From assembly GCA_014621425.1 (NCBI GenBank), contig JAANBB010000146.1, positions 20,796-84,795 of the forward strand: DNA of 64,000 nt, written 5' to 3'. The notes beneath the pieces are model-generated. The model worked only from the letters and a program-made list of their open reading frames with translations. It was not told the origin of the DNA and made no database searches. This document shows, one piece after another, positions 54,801-64,000 of the stretch (positions are counted from its first letter, which is position 1; the number at the start of each line of letters is the position of its first letter). The position numbers and the translations under genes are program-made. The stretch is from Cylindrodendrum hubeiense (Eukaryota; Ascomycota; Sordariomycetes; Hypocreales; Nectriaceae).

Positions 54801-55474
54801 GGGCTGACAGGCTCCTGCGCAGGTTCTTTTGGCCCAAGTCCTATCCTTGACTTTCCATAAAATGTCCTTCGTCTGGGAGAGTCGTACTTTTCTGGCGAGG
54901 GCCTCACCTCCCCAAGAGTTGAAGCTGCTAGTGATTGTCGTGAAAACGGCCGGGCTGGCGCCTTGGTATCCAGATGATCTTGTCCCAGTATCTTCCTCAT
55001 CCGTTTATCTTCCTCCTCACGCTTCGCCCGGGCCACCCGGGGTGCCGGGCTGGGTGACGCATCCATAACAAGGCTCTGGTCGCTCTCCTCCTCATCCTCC
55101 ATCGCAGCCCGGCTGAACGCCTCGCTCAGGGATAGCTGTTTCCGGCTCGAAAATGTGACGCCCGAGGGCTTCGGTATGCGCGTGCCTCCAGGGGACGCTA
55201 GGCTGCTGCTGCTGCTTCTCCTTTCCAGTGTATGCGCCTGTAGCTCGGAGCTCGTGCGTCGTAGTAGTCCATCGCCGAAAGCGCTCGTCCGATACCTGTT
55301 CGTGCTGAGCTGCGAGCGATCGTTTTCTTTATCTTTTAATTTGGTGTTGTTGGCCTCTTCTCCTCGAGCGCCGGTGCTAGTGAAGAGCGGCTTCCTGCCC
55401 TGTTCCTTCACGACGAGAAGGCTCGTGGGCCTCCCATTTGGCCGTGCGGCCAGAGTATCTTTGTCGCGTTCCAT
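51893..55474 (-). CDS. large disordered single-pass membrane protein
   Basis: An intronless protein of predicted 1193 aa; the ATG at 55474 is the first in frame. It is mostly hydrophilic, rich in Ser, Pro, Arg and Glu, and predicted disordered. Near the N-terminus is RKQLSLSEAFSRAAMEDEEE (about residues 111-130). Residues about 365-452 hold three 28-29-aa repeats, each starting NTKLDEIR, and a degenerate fourth (ARLEEIREQN). A second repetitive part reads RLPRPRS / EKSLED / RPKSAASIR. Residues about 960-1000 include a helical stretch around LMGIRTAKKGIERLEGQV. One strong transmembrane helix (about 1028-1048, TFMGVIVLLLSLWYAAES) is followed by a Cys-rich segment (CATYCRPTACGSTPC). A charged, helical C-terminus of about 110 residues ends the protein. 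The layout recalls nuclear-envelope or septum-associated proteins, but I do not recognise the family. Confidence 0.8.
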   Translation of the reverse strand: MERDKDTLAARPNGRPTSLLVVKEQGRKPLFTSTGARGEEANNTKLKDKENDRSQLSTNRYRTSAFGDGLLRRTSSELQAHTLERRSSSSSLASPGGTRIPKPSGVTFSSRKQLSLSEAFSRAAMEDEEESDQSLVMDASPSPAPRVARAKREEEDKRMRKILGQDHLDTKAPARPFSRQSLAASTLGEVRPSPEKYDSPRRRTFYGKSRIGLGPKEPAQEPVSPKVNGTKPKDPAEERREDPASRLLPAPRTLKHIPSKDDLTNQGRIPPLVPGIEDLPWPSIENGQQQQEAAPPTPFNPENASPEKSFAWQVDQDFTAGDLQISDSPRISMGTRPFANRIKFDEGSEIDINSRTRVANPGSRNTKLDEIRSREVKAGSNIPIESPQRRQPNTKLDEIRLREAQAEHQIPIPDRSLPRPRNTKLDEIRQREINGIPNRALAKARLEEIREQNSNSNSRSMSPEESRPLSARAARESISAADRETNELVRPKSAFEIGGRRVPDTPVTIFKARETKHHAPVEERGESSKSTDVAEVARPEVSHSHRRSDSRDLLRRLARAASSSPAPDTEARRPASPLQSEKVVTQDSDYKSGIPRRASENGPRHTQLQRKDNETSKPTVGFTGLPRTLSTDSVKSKRSSMQSESDPTDRIEAEMNLFAPGENYSEKGSVRAPSPLPESEDEKEVEVTPRAPKPDPLTMPTPKITGAYVETPATVKVERIEVKDEKPREEARLPRPRSVASTREEKSLEDTTRPKSSASIRQEKSLEDVSRPKSAASIRDRDVKVPETVPEEARLPRPRSSAWSRDKKMDLGWQSRDQDTTSDPGTDEKSAPTALSSVVRRRRARSLPRRRGPLKNSAKPPTVKDDLMQLQRSHQIEDSTLDDLEEILLGRKAPTPKMEALLNDLSDQPSLDDDLDFDLELDTKLNTRSNKINPQDPDHSDGDLATFTRMSKSLQTGLMGIRTAKKGIERLEGQVLHETKEAEKLDTHTHDHEHCTGCTTHKGPVTVSYVPLSLPLPSLYRRKPSFRFTFMGVIVLLLSLWYAAESAMCATYCRPTACGSTPCVWSFDDPTFGTALPVKLDQWATGGHGRVLMDMLREEMVDWSAELVDLYHGREITEIDVDVLSFEQKRQHRRRLHKKGLLKPRSELPEQQAKWDAWRQARKAKERVREVREMGYDVTEEDEEAVGGDQRVW

Positions 55475-57264
55475 CGCCGGGGTCGGCGACAATTGTCGAG
55501 GCGGTGACGGGGAATCAGAAGGCGGGCGAATGCATCGTTGTTGTCAAGGTCAAGCTCGGTCGGGAGCGCGTTCAGAGCATGTCGGGGACAATTGCGTGGC
55601 GGGACAAGCGGGTCTTTTGTTTTAAACGGCTTCTCGAAAGTACAATGAGTGCCGCAAGCCTCAGTTCAGTTAGGAAATACAGCAAAAATAGGGTATCGCA
55701 AGGTCAGACAAATGTTTTGGCCAGGTCGTGCTAGGCGCGTTGGAGGCGGCCGAGCATGGGGCCGTCTTAGCGTCTGTCCGCGACTGCCAAGTCTGCTATT
55801 GTGTCCTCCGCGTCCTCCACTCCTCCCGTTCGCCGCTCCTGCCCTGGGTTCGCCCTGCATTCCCTGTCCGGAACCGGCAAAACTGATTCATCCGGGCCGC
55901 AGTCGCCGAGTACATGCCTATTTGTCAACAAACTCCCATCAACAAAGGCAACAACATAAAACTGGAATGTTCTGGCAAATTTGTCCAGGGATTATTCTTT
56001 TGTCGCTTTTTGCTGAGCGCGTAAATCTGTCGTGAGGTCCAATATCGAGAAAGCGACAAATTCCCCGAGACGTGAAACTCCCTGCAGTAGCCATGATTCA
56101 TATCCTTGTCCATCACAAAAGGACTCCTCTTTGCAATATCCAGCAAGTATGTCTCACTAGGCTGTGGGTATGGCGGCACACTAGCAACTGAGACTTCATG
56201 GTAATACCACACTTCCTGAACTGGCCTGGCTAGATCAAAATTGATGAACATGGTCGATATGTCGGAGAGGAAGCATCGCTGGCCGTGGTGGCTGCAGCTA
56301 GCAAGTATAGTTAGACTCAACTGCCACTGAGTTGTCTAGGATTAATTGGCAAGTTCCACGATGTATTGAAGTCTATACCCAACAACCAGAAATCCTTTGT
56401 CCTCAGTCGCAATGTTCAGTCCTGTCACAGCAGTGTGGCGGATAGCCCAAAAAATGCTAGGCCTAGTGATGCACAGTCCAACATTAGTAACATCCCCATA
56501 CCGCTAGACTTCACCCGTCAGGTGAAGACAGAATAGATATTAGCACAATTGAGACGATTATAAACCCATGGAGAACCAATTGTTATTTGTCTCCCCAGAC
56601 ATGCCTCCAGGCGAAATCAAAAGCGTCCGATTCCTTGATACCACCATGGAAGACTCGCAACCTAGCCGTAAAGCGGTTCATGGCGTCATCAGCTCAGCCA
56701 TTCAACACGTCGATCAGCATCAGACTCGTCCAAGTACGGAAACCGACAATCAGCCACTCAGATTCGTGCAAACACTTCCAGTGTTCTAGTTACACATCCA
56801 GATCCAATTCCTCCATCTCAAGATGCAGTTAACAATTCAGATCTAGCAATCTCCATCAGATCGACAGCTAATCTGGCCAACCCCTGCTGAATAAGCAGTG
56901 CACATCACACCGGACTAGGCCTGGCGGTCTCTCCGTCTCCACAAATCCTACGCCTTGTCAATGGCGCCCTTGATCAAGTGTGACTCAATCGAGAGCTGCA
57001 GCACAATTGACAGCTGTGCGAGGTGAGCAACAGTCTTCCTCCATACAATTGAGTTCTTGGTAATCGGTTGATATCTTCGAATCGATCGACGAGAGACCAA
57101 ACCCCTGTCTTGGACCCCTTGTCAACTAAACTAGCGGAACACTAGTACATCTCGAAATTCCCGAAGGCAGCAATCGACAGGAACGAATACATAATTGGGT
57201 AACTGAGCAATTCACGACCCAAATCAATCCATATCTCTTAACTTTCTCTCGTATTCCCTTTGCA
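55475..57264. other. 1.8-kb intergenic region
   Basis: This lies between divergent starts of the large disordered protein and the AATase gene. A 131-codon frame (55925-56320, -) looks moderately protein-like but has no recognisable domain or supporting signals, so it is not called. Confidence 0.45.
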
Positions 57265-58781
57265 ATGGCGGAGTCTTCTCCTCCCCATGCCCTTCGGCCC
57301 CTAGGCCCCATGTAAGCAACTCTTCCCCTTTCAATTCCCACCCCGACTACCAAGAAACATCACCAACGCACTCAACCAGTGAACTTTTCAGTTCCACCCG
57401 TCATCCGCTGGGTCTCTACCGCTGTGTTGTACTCTCAGCCCGCTACACCAACCCCCCGGCGGACAACGCTGATGATGCCATCTTCGCCGCCTTGGGGGGC
57501 CTTGTCGCGAGGCATCCAATGCTCCGTGTGGGCATCCTCGGCGAGAAGACAAACACGGCACGCTTCTCGCACGTGCCTGAGATTGATCTGTGGAAGCACG
57601 TCGGCATTCGCACCCTACCGGCCGGTGACGAGTATGACACGGGGGTGTCAGCCGTCCACGCTTGGTGCCATGACCAGCTGTGGCCAGACATTGAGACGCA
57701 GCCGCCGTGGAGGGTCGTCGTCGTGAGGCCCGAGACGATCGGCCCTGGGCAAGAACCATTCGAGGACATCATCTTTGCGTACCATCACTCTCTCATGGAC
57801 GGCACTGGCGGCAAGAACTTCCACGAGCAGCTCATCCAGGCTCTCAACGAGACCTCTGAGGACTTGATTCCGAGTTACATCCTCAAGTTCCCTGAACCTC
57901 CCGTTCTCCCCGAGGCACAAGAGGACGTTATCCCTTACACGAGTGGAAGTCTCTTCATAGGCCGCAATGTCTGGGACGAGTTTGCGCCATGGTTCCTCAA
58001 GCCTGCCAAGCTCCCCGTCTGGGGTGGCAAGCACATCGACTTCGACCGGCCTCACCAGGCCCGCGTCCTCGCCGTCGACATCCCCGCCGAGGTTGTCTCC
58101 AGCATGTTGGCCCAGTCCCGCAGCCACTCCGCTTCTATCACCTCGCTCATCCAGGCCCTAGTCCTCGCATCCATGGCACGCCGTGTGCCGGCTAAGGACG
58201 CCCCGGCCTTCAATGCTAGCACACCTATCAATGCGCGCCCATATATGGCCGACACGGCCAACCCAGCGACGAAAGACTCATTCCGCGTCATGATCTCAGC
58301 CGTGACGCATGAGTTCCCTGCCGCCGCAGTAGATGAATTCCGCAAACCAGACCATGACCTGGACGCCCTCATTTGGCACCATGCGAAGCTCATTAAAGAG
58401 GAGATCCGCACCCGTGCCGCCACCCTCCCTGCCGACGACCCCACTAGTCTTCTGAAGTACATCTCTGACTGGTCATCGTTTTGGCAAAGGAAGAACGGCC
58501 AGCAGCGTGATGGGTCGTGGGAGGTCAGCAGTCTGGGAGCCATGCGCCCCACGAGCGACAGCCCGACTCAGCGCCAAATCTCGAGGATGCTATTTACCAA
58601 TGGTATCATGGTAGCTGGTCAGCCTGTTGGTCTCAGCGTGGCAAGCCCCCCAACCGGTGGGTTGTCTGTTGGCATCTCGTGGAACGTGGATGTGGTGGAT
58701 GATGAGGTGGTTGAGGGGCTGGCCGAGGATCTGCTCGCTTACACGACCCGCTTGCATGAGACGGGCAAGTTTACGGCCTAG
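57265..58781 (+). CDS. alcohol acetyltransferase (AATase) family protein
   Basis: A predicted 482-aa acyltransferase in two exons (57265-57311 and 57380-58781). The first exon gives MAESSPPHALRPLGP and the second continues IELFSSTRHPLGLYRCVVL. This rebuilds the N-terminal LRPLGxxE(x)FSxxRHxLG pattern of the family. The catalytic HxxxD motif is HSLMD (His152 to Asp156) in FAYHHSLMDGTGG. Farther on there is INARPYM and a C-terminal LFTNG/SVASPPTGGLSVGISWNVDVV segment typical of the fold. Related enzymes transfer acetyl groups from acetyl-CoA to alcohols, and other family members act on sterols or specialised metabolites; the acceptor here is unknown. Convergent with the channel gene. Confidence 0.88.
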
Positions 58782-59735
58782 GAGGATAAATTTCCATACT
58801 GATACTCGAATGATATAATACATGAGTACAGGATATTACAATACGGGGTAGGACTTGACGTTTACATCCAATGAGTAGCTCTATAATCTAGAGGAGCGAC
58901 ATAACAAAGCTCGCAAAGTTAGACTAGACAATGCGATTACGCTGTATCCAACGATGAATATAATGATTCGTAAGTAGACGAGAAAGTCAGCCGTGATGTC
59001 ACTTCTTGTAGCACCTAAACTCGGCCATATGTCATAGGTCCAAATCCAAGGGGACATCCAGGCGGATCAGCGACCCCCACCAGAACGACAATCCCCCACG
59101 TCAGGATCGCTCCCGTTGGGCGCTTGGCCGGGTTCCTGCGTATCACGTCATAGGGCTGACACTTAAAAGCATCATCTCAAAGTGCATGTTTGCTAGCTAT
59201 TTATTCGCAGGACTTGTCTGATATCCTCGGCAACAGGGGTTTCTCAGAATGGGAAAAATTACACGAGGAAATACCTTGGGCATACCTAGATAAAACGGTA
59301 TCTAGACGTATATATCGGATTAACGTCAGGGAGAACTCATGTCCAGTTTTTGTTTAGGCTCTAGGAACGGGCAAGTCAAGCACATCAAGCCATTCATAAT
59401 GTAAATCATATATATACAAGAAATCGATTTTATCTCTATTCTCATACTCAAAGCTGAAGAGTTTCCGCCAGTCGCCAGGAGAGTCAGTTGTACCTAGTTT
59501 CACATTCGAGAAACGAAGAGGTCCTATGTACGGATTAAAAACCTTGTATTAACAATGTCATCCTCCATCGTCCCCAATATCGTCCCGTCGCGCAGCTTTC
59601 GGGGCTGGTTCCATGCATCCGCCTCTCATCATAGTAGAAGCCAATCTATCCAAACGCCTCGCAAATTTAACACAATGGTAAAGGCCCTTCGCCTCCCAAA
59701 GTCGTCATCCCTTGTCAACTGCAGGGGCAGAGGGA
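58782..59735. other. convergent 3' intergenic
   Basis: 954 bp between convergent gene ends. Short frames at 59.5-59.7 kb are not supported. Confidence 0.5.
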
Positions 59736-62700
59736 CTACCAGCCCTCACCAGGATTTCGTCTCGCCCTGGCACTACCACGGAAGTAGTCGTATTGTGCTG
59801 GGTCGGTCTCAGCCTCGTTCTGAGCCAGGTTGCTGTAGCCTCGTGGCCCGCCACCCAAGGCACCTGTGGAAGGTCCGGGGCTGTGAGAAGGACGAGGCAG
59901 AACAGGCGTTACGCGTCCAGATCCAGGGGCACCCATCGGGGGGGCCGCAGCGTTGTTGATGAGCCCGAGTCCCGACGAGCTCCCGTTGTCTTGAGAATAC
60001 ATCGGCGTGCGAGACCGGCCGGGCACATCCGCAGGCCCCATCGCCTGTTGAGTAGCCCCAACCGGCGGGGCTCCCCGGAACGCCTGATAGCTTGTGTCGC
60101 TAGGGATGCGAGTTTTGGAACCTCCGAAGGGAGTGGTGCGGCCACCACCCAGGGGCGTACCAGGTCTCGAGCCGTGGTCACTACCCTCACCCAAGGACCC
60201 GGGGGTGTCTGGCCGCATAATCTCGCCTTGGCGTCCGTAGATCTCGCCTCCACCGTGATCCTCTGCGAATTCCGCTCGGTTCTTATAATATCCAAAGTCC
60301 ATCTGATTATCCGAGACGATTTCGAACCCAGGCATGTTGGCGTTGGCAGCCTTTCCAGGTTTTCCGCCCTGCATGGGGTTGAGTGCATACATGTCCGAGT
60401 AACCGCTGACACTCATCATGTCGCTCGCGTTGGCTTCTCGGCCGTCGGACAACCTTCCTTTGTAAATAGCAGGTAGGAGGTTCTGTGCCCTGGAGTGCAC
60501 CATGGGGGTGATGAGGGGCTTGTACAAAGCTGGGTGACCAAAACGGCTTGCCAGTCTGTCGTTGCGATTCCGGCTCTCCTTCTGAGGACCACTCTCGCTG
60601 TGCCTAATAGCGTCGTGGGTGCTGTAATAGCGCATCTTTTCATCGAAGGCCTTGGAGCAGTATATCTTGAAGGCCAGCATGAGGAACGGCAGGGGCACCA
60701 CCGAGAAGAACATGACACGCTGGTTATCGCCCTTGACCCAGCAAGTGAGCATAACCACGAGGTTGGCAAGCATCGTGCCAAAGATGAATCGGTTGAAGAC
60801 CACGCGCCAGAACATGCCGCCGGACTCGGTCTTGGTAACAAAACGGTACAATATCAAGTACTTCTTGAGGTACGAATCGATGGTGAAGTAAAGGGCCGTA
60901 GCGATTAGGACAAGAGGCTGGATTCCGGCGAAGCACATCGTGACAGTGGCGTAGTAGAGGAAATAGTTGTAGTACTCCGCGTATTGGAAGGGAGGCGGAG
61001 CCGTCAGTTCGATCAGTTCTCTGGGGGTCGGGCTTGCGAATTTCTTGAGGAAAAAGGCCTGGACCAAAGGCCACAACTGGGCAAGATCGATGGCCGCACC
61101 CAATTGACGCTGTAGCAGATAGGTTACCCAGAAAACACTGTTTTGGCAAAGCGCGATGAACAGCAAGTTGGCGTAATTCTCGTCAACGACAGCATCCCAT
61201 GCGTCATTGCCGTTTTGAACCTTCTCAATGACACCAACGACATAGGTCCAAGCAGGACTGTAGATGGAGAAGACAATCAGGTTGTTGAAGACGAAGAAGG
61301 CATATAGCTTGGCCAAGACGTGCCTCTCTCGTCCAGTCTTGGTTTGGTCACCAGACTTGATAGAGAGGCGACGGAAGATCATAGGAAGAACCAGGTAAAC
61401 GAGGGACATGAGCGCGGGTGAGAGAATACCTTGGACCACACCCCAGAAGGTGGTATTGGCCGAAAGCGATCTCTCAAACGCATCCCACACATATCCAAGA
61501 TTCGCCAGGTTGACCAGGAAAATGGCGATCATAGCGTTGGGGGCAATCCAGAGGAGGGTGACGATGACGACCCACATTCCGTTGAACCATCGCTTACGAC
61601 TTCGGGTAGAACTAGAAAGAACCATGTTGTCCCAGATGATGTCATTGGGCCGAGGCGCCAGCATAATAGTTGTGCCTACGGGCTTCTTCTTGCGGCAGGC
61701 ATAGGCGATATTGTGAGTCTCGATGATGTCCGCGTAACTGGCGAAGCCATAAGGCATGGAGCCTCGCTTGTCCACGGTGGAGCGGACCTCCTTGATCTCC
61801 ACTTCGAGATCGCGGATACGTTGGGTGTGGTACTCGATAGCATCGACCTTTTGGTTTTTGGGGTATGTGCCATAGGATCGATCCTTCTTGGAAGGCCTGC
61901 ACATAGGCCGGGCAGCCGGGATATTATCTGGGTTCTTCAGGTACTTGGAGAGGATGGCCTCGAGTTTGCGGACTGCGTGGTCGTGTTGCGAAATAAGATT
62001 CGGCAGGTCCTTAACATTGCGCGCCACTGCGGTTCGGGCAAAGGATGCGTTGGGGGCAACCTCATCGATAAGTCTTGCGATTCCTTCATCACTGCGGCCC
62101 TTCTTGGGGATGTCGAACAACTAGGTGGAATAAGGTGAGCCAGGCGCAGCGGGGCGGGGGATAAATAGACTTGACCTACCATCAGGGTCCGGGAATGGAG
62201 ACTACTCTGGTATTCCTCGGTCTCGAAATACTTCCTTCGTAGCTGGAGAATCTTCCTATAGTTCCACCAGAGGTATGAGGCGACGATAATGTTGAACACC
62301 CAAGCAATGGCAACCTGGGCCCAAACAGCCGATTCCTTGACGTCGAGGGGCGTGATCTTGGTCACCCATTGGGTGGAGGAACTATCTCCTGTGTATGAAA
62401 AGTTGGAGATGTGGATGGGCAAAAGGATACCAATGCCAGTGACTGACAAGGTCAAAAACATGTTGCGGCACATTCGGACGAAGCGGAGGAAGACGGTAGC
62501 ATCCATGCCGATCGAGTGCATGAGCTGCTCCTCCTTGGCAGCCCAGACGGTTGTGATCCAGGACCAGGGGGCCTTTCCGAGCGGAGGAGGGGCATGCTTC
62601 TCGTCAGCGTGCTTGAGCTTGGGCGCGTAGATGGCTTGGTTGTAGGGTCGAAGAAGGGAGAAGATGATGGCGGTAAAGATGGTGAAGCCAAGCGAGATAC

Positions 62701-62897
62701 CCAAGGCAGAGTACATGGAGGCAGCTTGGAGCTATTTGTCTAGTTAGCGATTGTCTTGGCAGGATACCTATTTCGTGCAGGTCATGACTGCGTACCGAGT
62801 CGGACCAAGGGTTTTTCAGCAGATCCAGCAGCTTGGCAGCTCCGTTTTTCTCCTCATCGCGACCAGCCAGGAACTGGCCCATGGCGTTGATAGACAT
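59736..62897 (-). CDS. CSC1/OSCA/TMEM63-type calcium-permeable stress-gated channel
   Basis: A predicted 1012-aa membrane protein in three exons (62897-62796, 62731-62180 and 62120-59736), all phase 0. The N-terminal RSN1_TM part has MYSALGISLGFTIFTAIIFSLLRPYN and LFLTLSVTGIGILLPIHI-like helices. The cytosolic PHM7 domain contains TLMLFDIPKKGRSDEG and YGFASYADIIETHNIAYACR. The DUF221/RSN1_7TM region begins near PNDIIWDNMVLSSSTRSRKRW and holds multiple helices, such as GVVQGILSPALMSLVYLVLP and FVFNNLIVFSIYSP. LWPLVQAFFLKKFASPTPRE and IQPLVLIATALYF follow. A C-terminal tail of about 300 residues is Gly/Pro-rich, with RPGTPLGGG-like elements. The family comprises osmotically or mechanically gated cation channels of the plasma or internal membranes. 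Yeast homologues are CSC1 and PHM7. Confidence 0.92.
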
Positions 62898-64000
62898 GGC
62901 GGCGATTGCTCCGCCAGAGGCGAAGAAGAGCTTGGCGTTGCTCAGAGGAAGGAATGTCGGGATGATATGAATTGGTTCTGAGTATTAATGCTCTCTCAGG
63001 CAGCAGACGCGAGCCAGAACCGATCGGATCGTATCGAATCGGATTGTATCGTGATGGGAGATGAACGAGGGACTCGGGGCACGTCGTACGAGGGCAGCGT
63101 CTTTTGTGCTGCTGTTGAGAGTCGTTGAGAGGCGAATGAGGTGTCGTCGAACAAAGAATCCGTCCAAACGAGGGAGAGATGCTGATGCAAGAGGCTCGCG
63201 CGTCGGTCAGGAGAGCGCCACACAGCCCGCCAGGTGACCCCGGAGGAAAAAGACAAAGCACAGAAAAAAGAAGGACGCTGGTGATGTTCCAGATCGGCCT
63301 AGTCGGCGGCCCGAGGTCTATGCGCTGAAAGGGGGTAGGGGGATATAGCGAGAGACGGAAAGACTGAATGTCGGGAGGAGGGACGAGATGAAGAAGAACG
63401 AGGGAACAGGTTCGATGGTGTAGGGCTGGGGAATTCAAGGCGCCATGACATGGGATGGGATGGGGATGGGTTGGGATGGATCCAACCCTCCATCATCATG
63501 GGGATTGGGGGTGCGAAGGGAGATCCATTCATGGGGGGACGGAGCTGGACGCTATGCGCACTGTGTGCACTGTGCAATTGGGCCGGGTCTCACTCAACAA
63601 GACAGTGCGGGCTGCGCAGGGGGCCACCCGCACCAACAAAACGCCAGGCGGGCACCAGGCGGCCGGTACGTACCCAAGTTACCCGTGCCGTGGACTACCG
63701 GCACTACCGGCGTCTGGTACCTCGACCTCCAGCACCTGTGGGCACCTGTGTGGGCACCCGCTTCGGGCGCTGAAGCCGCTATAAGCCTGCGCGTGAATAA
63801 GCTCACTGCACTGTAAGCCAGGCCTCTCCCCATCTGGCACCTCAGCTACCCACCTGGCCACCACTCCTCGGCGTCCGGTGACACCTCGTTCCAAGCGACG
63901 GGGTCACGGCCGTTGAAGGGCAGCGAAGGGTGTAGGGAGCGTGCTGGCTGTTGGCGTTGCAGCTCCGCTACCAGAGCCCGAACACACTCGCCACGCCGGG
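62898..64000. other. upstream region of the channel gene, window edge
   Basis: 1.1 kb to the window end. It should contain the channel promoter and leader. It holds a 15-bp-period repeat near 63023 and a GGGAT-rich run near 63447-63480. No further gene is supported. Confidence 0.45.
63023..63051. repeat. ATCGGATYGTATCG direct repeat
   Basis: Two 14-bp copies (63023-63036 and 63038-63051) differ at one base and repeat with a 15-bp period. They lie about 125-155 bp before the channel start codon. It is a possible cis element or a simple duplication. Confidence 0.5.

Noticed and set aside
55925..56320. 131-codon frame on the - strand with protein-like composition
   Set aside because: No recognisable family and no convincing splice or promoter context. 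It could be a degraded gene fragment, but it is not supportable.

Overview
This window reads as nuclear DNA of a filamentous ascomycete (Pezizomycotina, probably Sordariomycetes). Genes are interrupted by short introns of about 45-75 nt with GT...CTRAY...AG signals. Fungus-restricted families are common: Zn2Cys6 and fungal_trans regulators, PTH11-type rhodopsin-domain proteins, a 7TM-RGS protein and an SNG1/DUF3533 protein. There are no bacterial-style operons. No rRNA, tRNA, CRISPR array or intact transposon was recognised. Eighteen protein genes are supported, most of them after joining exons by eye.

The left part (about 1-38 kb) is loosely packed, relatively AT-rich and accessory in character. 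It holds a rhodopsin-domain membrane protein, followed by what looks like a catabolic or specialised-metabolism block: an FAD aromatic monooxygenase (-), an MFS transporter (+), an SDR oxidoreductase (-), a VOC/extradiol-dioxygenase-like protein (+) and a Zn2Cys6 activator (-). A near-perfect CGG...CCG palindrome lies in the shared SDR/VOC promoter and is a candidate operator for a binuclear zinc regulator. Next come an uncharacterised secreted protein, an SNG1-family membrane protein, a secreted DUF7029/DUF7223-type glycoprotein and a small four-helix membrane protein.

A second small metabolic group (26.7-33.4 kb) contains a tartrate/D-malate dehydrogenase-like decarboxylating enzyme and an alpha/beta hydrolase carrying the full fluoroacetate-dehalogenase residue set. 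Beside them are two complementary regulator pieces: a 271-aa Zn2Cys6 protein that stops before any middle-homology region, and a 737-aa fungal_trans protein with no visible DNA-binding domain. A 7TM-RGS protein closes the accessory part.

A 7.7-kb stretch without a recognisable gene (37.2-44.8 kb) separates this from a GC-rich, compact, housekeeping-like right part. That part contains a TBC Rab-GAP with a decamer of RPxT repeats, a ubiquitin-conjugating E2, the rRNA-processing protein RRP1, a large disordered single-pass protein with internal repeats, an AATase-family acetyltransferase and a CSC1/OSCA/TMEM63-type channel. Neighbouring genes are mostly convergent or divergent.

Functional statements rest on motifs read by eye. 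No database search was run. Exon borders are predictions that keep the frame open and use GT/AG signals.
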